DNA of 64,000 nt, from positions 372,001 through 436,000 of the forward strand of contig NZ_BPTV01000001.1 of the NCBI RefSeq assembly GCF_019973375.1, in the 5' to 3' direction. A program made the translations under genes and the position numbers. Positions 44,997 through 53,483 of the stretch are shown in pieces (positions within the stretch are counted from its first letter, which is position 1; each line of letters opens with the position of its first letter). The stretch is from Prevotella lacticifex. GTDB taxonomy: Bacteria > Bacteroidota > Bacteroidia > Bacteroidales > Bacteroidaceae. Under the pieces are notes generated by a model. The model did not search any database. It had not been told where the DNA came from and was given only the letters and a program-made list of their open reading frames with translations.

Positions 44997-45470
44997 ATGG
45001 ATTATAAGTACATAAAACAACTACTGGAGCGCTACTGGCGCTGCGAGACTTCTCTCGAAGAAGAGAAGATTCTCCGCACGTTCTTCTCCCAGAAGGACGT
45101 TCCTGCTGAGTTGCTCCCGTACAAGCCTCTGTTCGAGTATGAGCAGGAAGAAACGACGGCTGACGTATTGGGAGATGACTTTGACCAGATGATTCTTGCT
45201 AAGGTTGAGGAAGAAAAGCCCGTCAAGGCTCGCGTCATCACGATGCACCAGCGCCTCATGCCGCTCTTTAAGGCTGCGGCTGTCGTGGCAATCCTCCTTA
45301 CGTTAGGCAACGCCGTCCAGAGCTCTTTCGACGCTCAGAAGACGCCGACCGAGAGTGTTGCCAACGTCCAGAAACCGAAAGACGGACCTTCGGTAGCGAA
45401 GATCGACTCGATGACCAACTCCGATTCGGCCATAATATCGAAGTCAACGCCCGTCACAGCGGTCAAGTAA
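44997..45470 (+). CDS. Putative membrane anti-sigma factor
   Basis: 157 residues, no recognised domain. The N-terminal 80 residues are acidic and helical (QLLERYWRCETSLEEEKILRTFF), resembling the small cytoplasmic heads of Bacteroidota anti-sigma factors. One hydrophobic helix follows (LFKAAAVVAILLTLGNAV, about 90-107), then a polar Ser/Thr/Lys-rich tail outside the membrane. Position directly after an ECF sigma gene supports the call. Zinc-binding HxxxCxxC is absent, so the mechanism would be non-ZAS. A different role is possible. Confidence 0.6.
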   Translation: MDYKYIKQLLERYWRCETSLEEEKILRTFFSQKDVPAELLPYKPLFEYEQEETTADVLGDDFDQMILAKVEEEKPVKARVITMHQRLMPLFKAAAVVAILLTLGNAVQSSFDAQKTPTESVANVQKPKDGPSVAKIDSMTNSDSAIISKSTPVTAVK

Positions 45471-45575
45471 GTAAGACAATTTCTATGCTTTCTCTATAAA
45501 ATCATGTTTAGTAAAACAATGAAACTGTGAAGTTTCAAATTCTCTCAAATTTTTCATAACATACTAACGTAGAAG

Positions 45576-45608
45576 AGACCGGTGTCCTTGAGGATGCCGG
45601 TCTTTTAA
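45576..45608 (+). terminator. Terminator of the sigma/anti-sigma operon
   Basis: AGACCGG...CCGGTCT stem with further wobble pairs around TTGA, followed by TTTT, about 105 bp after the stop codon. Confidence 0.8.
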
Positions 45609-45744
45609 TTTTTAGGCCTTTCTGATAGAACGCCATTGGCCGCGGCGGCATCCTGTTTCTTCTTCTCAGTACCACCCTCCGGTTCCCGTTCCCGTCCCGA
45701 AATAACCGTGTGGTATTCCGTCGGCATCTGCAACGCGACGGTGG

Positions 45745-45930
45745 TCAGCACCTTTTATTATTCCGAAAAATCATTACACCAAAACCGTATGGGCCATTTG
45801 GCGTTGCGAAACAGCCCGTTTTAGGATGCGAAACGGGCCGTTTCAGGCTGCAAAACGGGCCGTTTCGCAACGCCAAATGGACTGTATTGGAAACGCATTG
45901 ATAGTCAGTGGATTACAAAGACGGTAAAAA
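45745..45930 (+). repeat. 22-bp dyad element, copy 4
   Basis: Units start at 45809, 45831, 45853 and 45875 (AAACAG, AAACGG, AAACGG, AAATGG), with a degenerate unit at 45787. The flanks CATTACACC on the left and AACGCCAAATGG, GTATTGGAA, TTGATAGTCAGTGGATTA on the right match the others. It lies between the convergent anti-sigma and acyltransferase genes. Confidence 0.85.
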
Positions 45931-45998
45931 GTGTGGGGTGGTGTGAATTTATTTTACAAACAATAAGAGCGTTTTCGAGCATTCTTCTGTCCTCCGTA

Positions 45999-47078
45999 TC
46001 ATCTGTCGCCGGTCAGTATTGCTGCCAGACGGGGCAGGTAGCGGTCGAGGATGTAGTATAGGAACACCCCCGTGACAGCCATCGACAGCGGCGACAAGAT
46101 ATATACTCCCAAGGCTGCGAGATCGTTGGTGATGGGTATGCGCCCGCTCTTGATGACATAGACGTATGCTCCCGAGAGCAGGGTGTGGTAGGCGAAGACG
46201 AAGAATGTCGACCTCTCGAGGAGTGAATTCATTGGCAGGCGTCCACTCGTGGCGTACTTGCCCAGCCAGCTGAAAGCTAAGAAGATGATGATAAGATAGC
46301 CCGTAAGGATGTACTGATAGTAGAAGGCTACGCACACCGACATGAGGAATGCGGCATCCATGCGGCGGAACACGCGGCAGATGTCGATGCCGTTGATGGA
46401 GAAATAAGCCCCTATGGCGAAGAAAACTGCCGGCGTGGCGAAGTCCTGCGGCCACCATCCGCAGCGGTCCATGCAGTAGAACAGCGGGAGCAGCAGACAC
46501 GTCTGGACGTAGATGTGGAGCTTGGAGTAGTATTTTACGGCCAGATAGATGATTGGTGACAACAGTGCCAGGACCATGAGGTCGCGGACAAACCACAGCG
46601 GAAGGTCTATCGGTGCGTGCAGAGCGCTGCTGTGGTCGATGAGCGAGATGTCGAAGAAGCAGTAGAGGATGTCGGCAATGCCCATGTCGCTGACGGGCTT
46701 GTCGATGCCCGGAGTGTGGCCCGTGAGCCGCTCCGCGACAAGGAGGAGGACGATGTACAGGGCGTTCCACACCACGTAGGGCAACAGCAGTGTGCGGCAG
46801 CGGCTCCGCAACTTCCGGCGGTAGATGTCGGTCGAGAATGTGCCCTCATGGAAAAAGAGCATTCCGCTGATGAAGAAGAATGTCCAGAGAGCCACTGGCG
46901 CTATGGTGCCTGAGACGTACTGCGATACCGCCGTGGCCACCGTCTGCTGCGCGAATGCTCCGCTCACCGTACTGAAGTTGCTGTGTATGAAGAGGATGAG
47001 GACGATGAGCGGGAAGCGCAGAAACGAGATGACGCGCCCCGCGACGGTGTTGCGGCCGTTGTTGAGGTATATAATCAT
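45999..47078 (-). CDS. Acyltransferase-3 family membrane protein
   Basis: 359 residues with about ten membrane helices. The N-terminal block RFPLIVLILFIHSNF contains the conserved histidine of the family, followed by FFFISGMLFF and RRKLRSRCRTLLLPYVVWN, the arginine-rich loop and PYVVWN pattern typical of these O-acyltransferases. Members transfer acetyl or other acyl groups to surface sugars. The substrate is unknown. It starts 3 bp after the PfkB-kinase stop codon, so they are one operon. Confidence 0.88.
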   Translation of the reverse strand: MIIYLNNGRNTVAGRVISFLRFPLIVLILFIHSNFSTVSGAFAQQTVATAVSQYVSGTIAPVALWTFFFISGMLFFHEGTFSTDIYRRKLRSRCRTLLLPYVVWNALYIVLLLVAERLTGHTPGIDKPVSDMGIADILYCFFDISLIDHSSALHAPIDLPLWFVRDLMVLALLSPIIYLAVKYYSKLHIYVQTCLLLPLFYCMDRCGWWPQDFATPAVFFAIGAYFSINGIDICRVFRRMDAAFLMSVCVAFYYQYILTGYLIIIFLAFSWLGKYATSGRLPMNSLLERSTFFVFAYHTLLSGAYVYVIKSGRIPITNDLAALGVYILSPLSMAVTGVFLYYILDRYLPRLAAILTGDR

Positions 47079-47081
47079 GGG

Positions 47082-48023
47082 CTATTTGTCGGCGGCCTGT
47101 CGGTATTTCTTTCCGAAGTCGACGCTGACGTAGTTGTAGATGTCGCGGCAGCAGTCGGCCGAGAAGTCGAGGGCGCAGCCTATGATGCTGTCCCATAGCT
47201 CCGGTGCCAGTCCCTGCTGGAGCTGCTCGCGCGTCACCCCGTTGTGTATCAGTCCGTAGATGAATCCCGCGTTGAAGTTGTCGCCGGCTCCTACGGTCGA
47301 TACGGTGTCCTCCTTTGGCACGTCGTAGCACTTGGCAAAGTTGGCAGTACCGCGCACCTCCACGGGCTCGGAGCCGTGGGTGTAGATGAAGTTGCGGCAG
47401 TAGAACGATATCTCGGCGTCGTAAACCTTGTCGGCGTTGTCCTTCTTGTAGAGCGTGAGGAAGTCCTCGTAGCTGCCACGCACTATGTCGGCGTAGTCGA
47501 GATTCTCTATGAGGTTCGGCGTAATCTTCATAATCTCGTTCTTGTGAGCCGGACGGAAGTTAACGTCGTAGTAGAGAATGGCACCGTGAGTCTTCGCATA
47601 GTCGAGGAAAGCCGCCACCTGCGGCCGGATGACGGGGTTGAGGGCATAGAACGAGCCGAAGAGGACGATGTCGCCGGGAGTGATGTCGGGATAGGCAAAC
47701 TCCAACTGGTCGTGGGGGTGGTCCTTGTAGAACACGTAGTCGGCGTCGTTGTTTTCGTCGAGAAACGCCAGTGAAATTGGTGATTTCGAGTCGCTGAAGA
47801 CGCTCACGTGGCTTGCGTCGGTGCCGTTGTCCTTCAGGAAGTTGATAATCTTTTCGCCCACACGGTCGTTGCCGGCCTCCGAGATGAATGTCGTCTCCAC
47901 ACCGGCGCGGGCCAGGGAGATGATGGCGTTGAACGTTGAACCGCCGGGCATGGCGCTCACCGGCTGTCCTTTCTTGAAGATGATGTCGAGAACTGTCTCG
48001 CCAATTCCTATTACTTTATGCAT
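47082..48023 (-). CDS. PfkB-family carbohydrate kinase (fructokinase-like)
   Basis: 313 residues. The ribokinase fold is shown by GGSTFNAIISLARAG (residues 27-41), a central Rossmann region and the catalytic signature DTVSTVGAGDNFNAGFIYG with Asp near 246. It phosphorylates a sugar, most often fructose for members this close to Bacteroides fructokinases, but the substrate cannot be read with certainty. It leads the operon with the acyltransferase and has a -7 box at 48052. A complete IS has landed just upstream. Confidence 0.9.
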   Translation of the reverse strand: MHKVIGIGETVLDIIFKKGQPVSAMPGGSTFNAIISLARAGVETTFISEAGNDRVGEKIINFLKDNGTDASHVSVFSDSKSPISLAFLDENNDADYVFYKDHPHDQLEFAYPDITPGDIVLFGSFYALNPVIRPQVAAFLDYAKTHGAILYYDVNFRPAHKNEIMKITPNLIENLDYADIVRGSYEDFLTLYKKDNADKVYDAEISFYCRNFIYTHGSEPVEVRGTANFAKCYDVPKEDTVSTVGAGDNFNAGFIYGLIHNGVTREQLQQGLAPELWDSIIGCALDFSADCCRDIYNYVSVDFGKKYRQAADK

Positions 48024-48051
48024 GGGATAGTCTTGATTTTTTTTGATGATG

Positions 48052-48059
48052 CAAAAATA
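48052..48059 (-). promoter_or_regulatory. -7 box of the PfkB kinase gene
   Basis: TATTTTTG on the minus strand, 28 bp before the start codon and only 10 bp from the IS target duplication. Any upstream -33 element would now be at or inside the IS. Confidence 0.55.
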
Positions 48060-48078
48060 AACGATTCCTAATAAACGA

Positions 48079-49732
48079 AGGGCTCTTTCATTTAAGCCGA
48101 CATAGAAGACAATATGTCACAATGTAATCCGTTTAAATGAATGTGACGATAGGCACAAACGCCCGAAGGCGGTTTCTCAACCGCCAGGCTCTTAATACCT
48201 TTTGTCATATATTTTTATTTTTGAAGAGGGGGTTTATGGTATTTGTGCGATTAGTGCACTTTGTGCCCCCTCTTCTTTTTACACTGCAAAGATACAAAAT
48301 AATTAGCTAATAACCAAACAATTACGCACTTTTATCATCTCGGATGCAACTTTTTCTTCCCTATAAGGGATTAAGAGTTTGGCGGTTGAAAAACCGCATT
48401 TGCTGAGCCGAGATTTGTTAAATTTTATCCACTCAGTACCAGATTATCGTAGGATGAACAAAGGCAACTGTAAACACAAGTTGTCCGACATGCTTCTGCT
48501 GGTTATTTTGGCCAGGGCATGCGGCTGCGAGACTCGCAAGGACATTGTGGCCTTTGGAACGATCCATTTGAGCTACTTGCAAGACCACCTCGGCATTCTT
48601 GCTAAGGGATGTCCGTCCGAGCCCACACTTTGCAGGATGGAAGGTGGAATCGACGACATTACTTTGGCCTCTTTGGTTTCGACATTATCACGAAAATACG
48701 TGTCGGAGCATGATGGAGCAAACAGACGGCACATTGCAATTGACGGCAAGTTCATGCTGGGTACGAAAATTGGCGACGGACGTTCTCCTGATGTTGTGAC
48801 CGCTTTCAGCGTAACCGATCGGTTGCCGCTTGACACTGAAATGTGTGAGGTGAAAAGCAATGAGATAAAGGCAACGCCAAAAATCATTGAGCGGGCTGAC
48901 TACATGAATGGATGTGTTATAACTGCGGATGCCATGTCGTGCCAAAGTTCTATCATCAAAGGCATCGTCGGGAAGGGAGCTGACTATCTTATTGCGCTGA
49001 AAGCCAACCAGAAAGCAGCAAGATGGTCGGTAGAGGACACAGTGCCTACGCTGCGTCCTAACGACGAATGGAAGTCGGAGTGGGAACTTGCCCACGGAAG
49101 GCTGTACCAACGCCGCTGCCGTGTGTATTCAGACATATCAGGCATCAAGGCACTTGAAAAATTCCTCAATGTCAAGGCTGTGGTTACAATAGACACACAT
49201 ACGATTGAAAAGAATAGCGGAACGGAACAAAACCAGACGAGGTACTATATAACCAGTTTGGAAGAAGGGGCACAGACGTTAGACCGAATCAGTCGCATGC
49301 ATTGGGGAATCGAGAACAATCTGCATTGGACGCTGGATGCAAGAATGAGCCAGGACAGCACAAAGAGAAAAGAAACAAAGTCTGCCAGAAACTTGGACTC
49401 GATCCAGAAACTTGTTTATATCATCTACACCATAGCCTCAAAAAAACACCTGCCAGAGGCAATCAGAAAGAGAAAAGAACTCTTGAAAGTCAAGTTCTCA
49501 GCCATTGCATCTTACGCCAAGAACAGCTTGGCCTATGCTATTTCTCTTCTTAGTCTGTAGATGTCGTTAATTTTGAGGGATATATAATAACTCCTAAGCT
49601 ACATCCGGCTTGGGTAGGGGATACTTTACCTATTGGCTATCAGACCTTTATCGTAAATAGAATTTATGCGGAGAAACGAGAGCTGAGCAATAATCATGCC
49701 ATGTCAGTCAAAATTTAAATGAAAGAACCGTA
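48079..49732 (+). mobile_element. Complete ISAs1-family insertion sequence
   Basis: About 1654 bp. Ends share GGYTCTTTCATTTAA as an imperfect inverted repeat (48080 inward; 49730 inward). It is flanked by a perfect 10-bp direct repeat TAATAAACGA at 48069-48078 and 49733-49742, within the 8-10 bp known for the family. The left 300 bp are non-coding, with an inverted repeat GAAGAGGGGG/CCCCCTCTTC and a GGCGGTT/AACCGCC hairpin. One intact transposase gene is inside. The end bases are uncertain by one or two. Confidence 0.85.
48379..49560 (+). CDS. ISAs1-family DDE transposase
   Basis: 393 residues, the usual family length, without frameshift. Motifs include SVPDYRRMNKGNCKHKLSDML at the start of the DDE_Tnp_ISAs1 N-terminal domain (written in part: VPDYRR, KLSDML), HIAIDGK (first Asp), VITADAMSCQ (second Asp) and HWGIENNLHWTLD with the catalytic Glu and final Asp. 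It begins at TTG 48379 because the nearest upstream in-frame codon is a stop and the next ATG would remove conserved sequence. The copy appears intact and could still be active. Confidence 0.92.
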   Translation: MAVEKPHLLSRDLLNFIHSVPDYRRMNKGNCKHKLSDMLLLVILARACGCETRKDIVAFGTIHLSYLQDHLGILAKGCPSEPTLCRMEGGIDDITLASLVSTLSRKYVSEHDGANRRHIAIDGKFMLGTKIGDGRSPDVVTAFSVTDRLPLDTEMCEVKSNEIKATPKIIERADYMNGCVITADAMSCQSSIIKGIVGKGADYLIALKANQKAARWSVEDTVPTLRPNDEWKSEWELAHGRLYQRRCRVYSDISGIKALEKFLNVKAVVTIDTHTIEKNSGTEQNQTRYYITSLEEGAQTLDRISRMHWGIENNLHWTLDARMSQDSTKRKETKSARNLDSIQKLVYIIYTIASKKHLPEAIRKRKELLKVKFSAIASYAKNSLAYAISLLSL

Positions 49733-49785
49733 TAATAAACGACAAAATAAAATAGGTTCTTTTTCATTGTTTTCCAAAAAAGCCG

Positions 49786-49793
49786 TAATTTTG
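49786..49793 (+). promoter_or_regulatory. -7 box of the M16 peptidase gene
   Basis: TAATTTTG ends only 11 bp before ATG 49805, so the message would have a leader of about five bases or none. Confidence 0.6.
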
Positions 49794-49804
49794 TACCTTT
49801 AACC

Positions 49805-51040
49805 ATGTACAATACTGCAACACTTCCAAACGGCCTGCGTGTCATTCACCTGCCGTCATCATCACCAGTGGTCTACTGCGGCTATGAGATAGCGGCAGGG
49901 TCGGCCTGTGAGGACAGTGCCCACGAGGGACTGGCCCATTTCTGCGAGCACATGACCTTCAAGGGTACGCGCCGCCGGACGTCGATTGACGTCATCGACG
50001 CCCTCGAGAGCGTCGGCGGAGATCTCAATGCCTACACTACGAAAACCGACACGGTGTACTATGCCGCAATCCTCAAGGACAGTCTGCCGCAGGCTGTCGA
50101 CGTGCTCACCGACATCGTATTCCACAGCACCTATCCCCAGAAGGAGATAGCAAAGGAGGTGGAGGTCATCTGCGACGAGATAGAATCGTACAACGACTCG
50201 CCGGCGGAGCTCGTCTACGATGAGTTCGACAATCTCGTCTTCAAGGGTACACCCCTCGGCCACAATATCCTCGGCACGGCACCACGAGTGAGAACCTACA
50301 CCACTGCCGATGCCGCCGCGTTCACCGAACGGCTGTACCGTCCGGCCAACAGCATCTTCTTCGCCTACGGCAGTGTCGACTTCGACGGTCTGTGCCGGAT
50401 GCTCGCAGCGATGGACTTTGGTCCGGCTGTCAGCCCTGTGGACGGTTCCGCCAGCGGAGAGGCCCCGGCAGAGGCTCCGTCGCCATACATCGGACAGATG
50501 GTGCGCATAGTGAAGAACACCCATCAGGCCCATGTCATGCTCGGATGCCGCGCCTATGGTGTCGACGACGAGCGCCGCATGCCCCTCTATCTGCTCAACA
50601 ATATCATCGGCGGACCGGGAATGAACGCGCGGCTGAACCTCAGTCTGCGGGAACGCCACGGCCTGGTGTACACCGTGGAGAGTACGATGGTGAGCTACGC
50701 CACTACCGGCACGTGGTCGGTCTACTTCGGTTGCGACCCTCATGATGTCGACGAATGTCTGAAACTCGTCAGGGATGAGCTCGACCATGCCGCCCAGCAC
50801 ACGATGACCGACGGGGAACTCGCCGCCGCCAAACGCCAGATAAAGGGGCAGATAGGCATTGCCTGCGACAACAGGGAGAATTTTGCCCTCGACTTCGGAA
50901 AGGCGTTCCTGCACTACGGATGGGAGAAGGACGTCGACAAACTCTACGAGAAGATTGACGCCATCACGGCCCCTCAGCTGCGCGACGTGGCCTGCGACAT
51001 TTTCGACAGCAGCCGTCTCACGACGCTCATCTTTGAATGA
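49805..51040 (+). CDS. M16-family zinc metallopeptidase
   Basis: 411 residues, a single M16 catalytic-plus-C-terminal unit. The inverted zinc motif HFCEH is at 45-49 with the distal Glu in EVICDEIESYNDSP (about 120-127); the RYTV-like block of the second half is GLVYTVESTM. No signal peptide is seen, so it is probably cytoplasmic, like the processing-peptidase or PqqL-type single-unit members. The substrate is unknown. The complete IS ends 62 bp upstream of the target duplicate's end, just outside the promoter. Confidence 0.92.
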   Translation: MYNTATLPNGLRVIHLPSSSPVVYCGYEIAAGSACEDSAHEGLAHFCEHMTFKGTRRRTSIDVIDALESVGGDLNAYTTKTDTVYYAAILKDSLPQAVDVLTDIVFHSTYPQKEIAKEVEVICDEIESYNDSPAELVYDEFDNLVFKGTPLGHNILGTAPRVRTYTTADAAAFTERLYRPANSIFFAYGSVDFDGLCRMLAAMDFGPAVSPVDGSASGEAPAEAPSPYIGQMVRIVKNTHQAHVMLGCRAYGVDDERRMPLYLLNNIIGGPGMNARLNLSLRERHGLVYTVESTMVSYATTGTWSVYFGCDPHDVDECLKLVRDELDHAAQHTMTDGELAAAKRQIKGQIGIACDNRENFALDFGKAFLHYGWEKDVDKLYEKIDAITAPQLRDVACDIFDSSRLTTLIFE

Positions 51041-51098
51041 AAATAGGGTGACGCGGCGGAAAATGCGGCGTTTTCTTGTCGTTGTCCACTTTTCTTGC

Positions 51099-51106
51099 TA
51101 CTTTTG
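51099..51106 (+). promoter_or_regulatory. -7 box of the rhamnogalacturonan lyase gene
   Basis: TACTTTTG, 60 bp before the start codon. Confidence 0.55.
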
Positions 51107-51166
51107 CATATTTATAAGCAATTGCGCCTCGCTGAAAAAACAAACTTACATACATAACGAACTACA

Positions 51167-53368
51167 ATGAAGAAAACTAAGCTATCACTGCTCTTGGCTT
51201 GCGGCATGGCCCTCACGGCAACGGGAACCATGGCGCAGGGACCTCACAGCACGTCACTGAAACAAATGGAAAAGCTCGACCGGGGACTCGTGGTCATACC
51301 CAACGGTACCTTGGGACGGGGAAACTTCATAAGCTGGCGCATGCTCGGCACCGACGATAAGAACGTCGGGTTCGAGCTGTACCGCAACGGCAGTCTCATT
51401 GCCGGAGGCACAAGCGGCAATCCACTCGACGGCGGCACATGCTACGTCGACACTACGGGAACGGCCAACGACTCCTACTCGCTGAAGGCCTACGCCACCG
51501 ATATGTCGGGAACGACGGTCGTAGGTACTGCCGAGGACGTGAGACCATGGTCGGGGTACTACAAGAAGCTGCAGCTGCAGGCCCCCGACCCGACTGTCAA
51601 CAACAACGACACACTGTACTATCCCAACGACTGCTCAGTGGGAGATGTCGATGGCGACGGACAGTATGAGATAATAGTGAAATGGGACCCGCAGGGAAAG
51701 GGACCGTCGAAGGACAACTCGCAGAAGGGAAAGACGTGCAACGTCGTCCTCGACTGCTATAAGCTCGACGGCACAAGGCTGTGGAGCATCAATCTCGGAC
51801 CGAACATCAGGGCCGGAGCTCACTACACCCAGTTCCTCGTCTACGACTTCGATGGCGACGGCAAGGCGGAGGTGATGTGCAAGACAGCACCCGGCTCGAA
51901 GGACGGACAGGGAAAATATGTCACCCTCGCGGCCGACGATGATGCTATAAAGAACGCCGACAACGCAAAGTCGTACCGCAACAGCAACGGCTATGTCAAC
52001 GATGGACCGGAATATCTCACGGTGTTCAACGGTGCCACGGGAGCCGCTGTCAACACGGTTTTCTACAATCCTAATCGCGCCGGAGGATTGGGTGGTGCGC
52101 CGAGTCATCCCTCAAAGTCGTTCTGGGGCGACAACTACGGCGGACGCGCCGACCGCTATCTCGCTACGGTGGCCTATCTCGCGGGAAAGGATGAGAACCC
52201 CTCAGCGGTGTTCGTAAGGGGCTATTACACACGCAGTTACTTCTGGGCTGTCGATTTTGACGGGTCGAAGTTGAAGACACGGTGGCTGCATGCGTCGACC
52301 GATAAGAACACGGTGACGGTGACTGACGCCGATGGTCATACTACCACAACGAAGCACTCTCAGAGTACAAGCGGCAAGGGCAGTGCCACGGCTTTCGGCA
52401 ACGGCAACCACAATCTGTCGTGTGCCGATGTCGACGGCGACGGCAAGGACGAGATAATAATGGGTTCGTGTGCCATCGACGATAATGGTTCGCTCCTCTA
52501 TGCCACCGGAATGGGCCACGGCGATGCCATCCATCTCGGCGACCTTAATCCCGACCGTCCCGGACTGGAGGTCTTTGAGGTTCACGAGGAGAAGAATATG
52601 CCCTACGGATGGGATGTCCACGACGCTGCCACTGGAGAGATTCTCTTCAGTGCTGCCGGCTCAAGCGATAACGGACGCGGTATGGCCGCCGACGTGATGG
52701 CGTCGGACCGCGGCTATGAATTCTGGTCGTCGAACGACAGAAGTCTGCGCAGTGCCGCCACCGGTGAGGTCGTGAGCACGAAGAGTCTGTCGCAGTGCTT
52801 CCGCCTGTATTGGAATGGTGACCTGCAGGATGAGCTCTTCGACGGAAAGTACAGTACCTCGACGGGAAAGTGCTCGCCACAGGTCGTGAGTCTCAACAGC
52901 AACGGAACGCAGACCGTAACGGAGAAGATAAATGGTTATTACTTCACTGACCATCAGCATCTTGGCACTCCGCAGACGTGCAATACAACGAAGGCGACAC
53001 CGTGTCTCATTGCCGATCTCTTCGGCGACTGGCGCGAGGAAATCGTGATGTGGGACTGGAGCGACAAGACATCGCTCGACATCTATTCGACGACGATACC
53101 TACCGACTATAGGATTCCGACGCTCATGCACGACCATACCTACCGCATGGGAGTGGCCTGGCAGCAGACAGCGTACAACCAGCCGGCGCATCTCGGATAT
53201 TATCTGCCCGACTATGCCGCTGAGTTCACCCCGGCAGGAATATCGGCGGTGACCACCGAAAACGGCACTGAGACCGACGGCAATGCTTACAACGTAGCCG
53301 GACAGCGCGTAGGAAAGGCCTTCAAGGGTCTCGTTATCGTCGGTGGCAAGAAGGTGATTAGAAGATAA
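51167..53368 (+). CDS. Rhamnogalacturonan lyase (PL11)
   Basis: 733 residues with a signal peptide ending near MAQG (24). The PL11 propeller is marked by calcium-binding loops DVDGDGQYEI, DFDGDGKAEV and DVDGDGKDEI and by DRGLVVIPNG, YPNDCSVGD and FGDWREEIV, all family hallmarks. It cleaves the rhamnose-galacturonate backbone of pectic rhamnogalacturonan I outside the cytoplasm. The last 35 residues (AYNVAGQRV, VGGKKVIRR) match the C-terminal tag on the GH16 enzyme. No SusCD pair is next to it, so it acts alone or with a distant pectin locus. Confidence 0.93.
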   Translation: MKKTKLSLLLACGMALTATGTMAQGPHSTSLKQMEKLDRGLVVIPNGTLGRGNFISWRMLGTDDKNVGFELYRNGSLIAGGTSGNPLDGGTCYVDTTGTANDSYSLKAYATDMSGTTVVGTAEDVRPWSGYYKKLQLQAPDPTVNNNDTLYYPNDCSVGDVDGDGQYEIIVKWDPQGKGPSKDNSQKGKTCNVVLDCYKLDGTRLWSINLGPNIRAGAHYTQFLVYDFDGDGKAEVMCKTAPGSKDGQGKYVTLAADDDAIKNADNAKSYRNSNGYVNDGPEYLTVFNGATGAAVNTVFYNPNRAGGLGGAPSHPSKSFWGDNYGGRADRYLATVAYLAGKDENPSAVFVRGYYTRSYFWAVDFDGSKLKTRWLHASTDKNTVTVTDADGHTTTTKHSQSTSGKGSATAFGNGNHNLSCADVDGDGKDEIIMGSCAIDDNGSLLYATGMGHGDAIHLGDLNPDRPGLEVFEVHEEKNMPYGWDVHDAATGEILFSAAGSSDNGRGMAADVMASDRGYEFWSSNDRSLRSAATGEVVSTKSLSQCFRLYWNGDLQDELFDGKYSTSTGKCSPQVVSLNSNGTQTVTEKINGYYFTDHQHLGTPQTCNTTKATPCLIADLFGDWREEIVMWDWSDKTSLDIYSTTIPTDYRIPTLMHDHTYRMGVAWQQTAYNQPAHLGYYLPDYAAEFTPAGISAVTTENGTETDGNAYNVAGQRVGKAFKGLVIVGGKKVIRR

Positions 53369-53483
53369 GAACACTATATATAATATGTATTGAACAGTAC
53401 TCTCCCCGTGGCGGTGCGATGGCGGCAGCGAAATGCCGTTGTCAGCGCCACGCAGCAGGATGGGCACGGAAAAGAACAGAACA

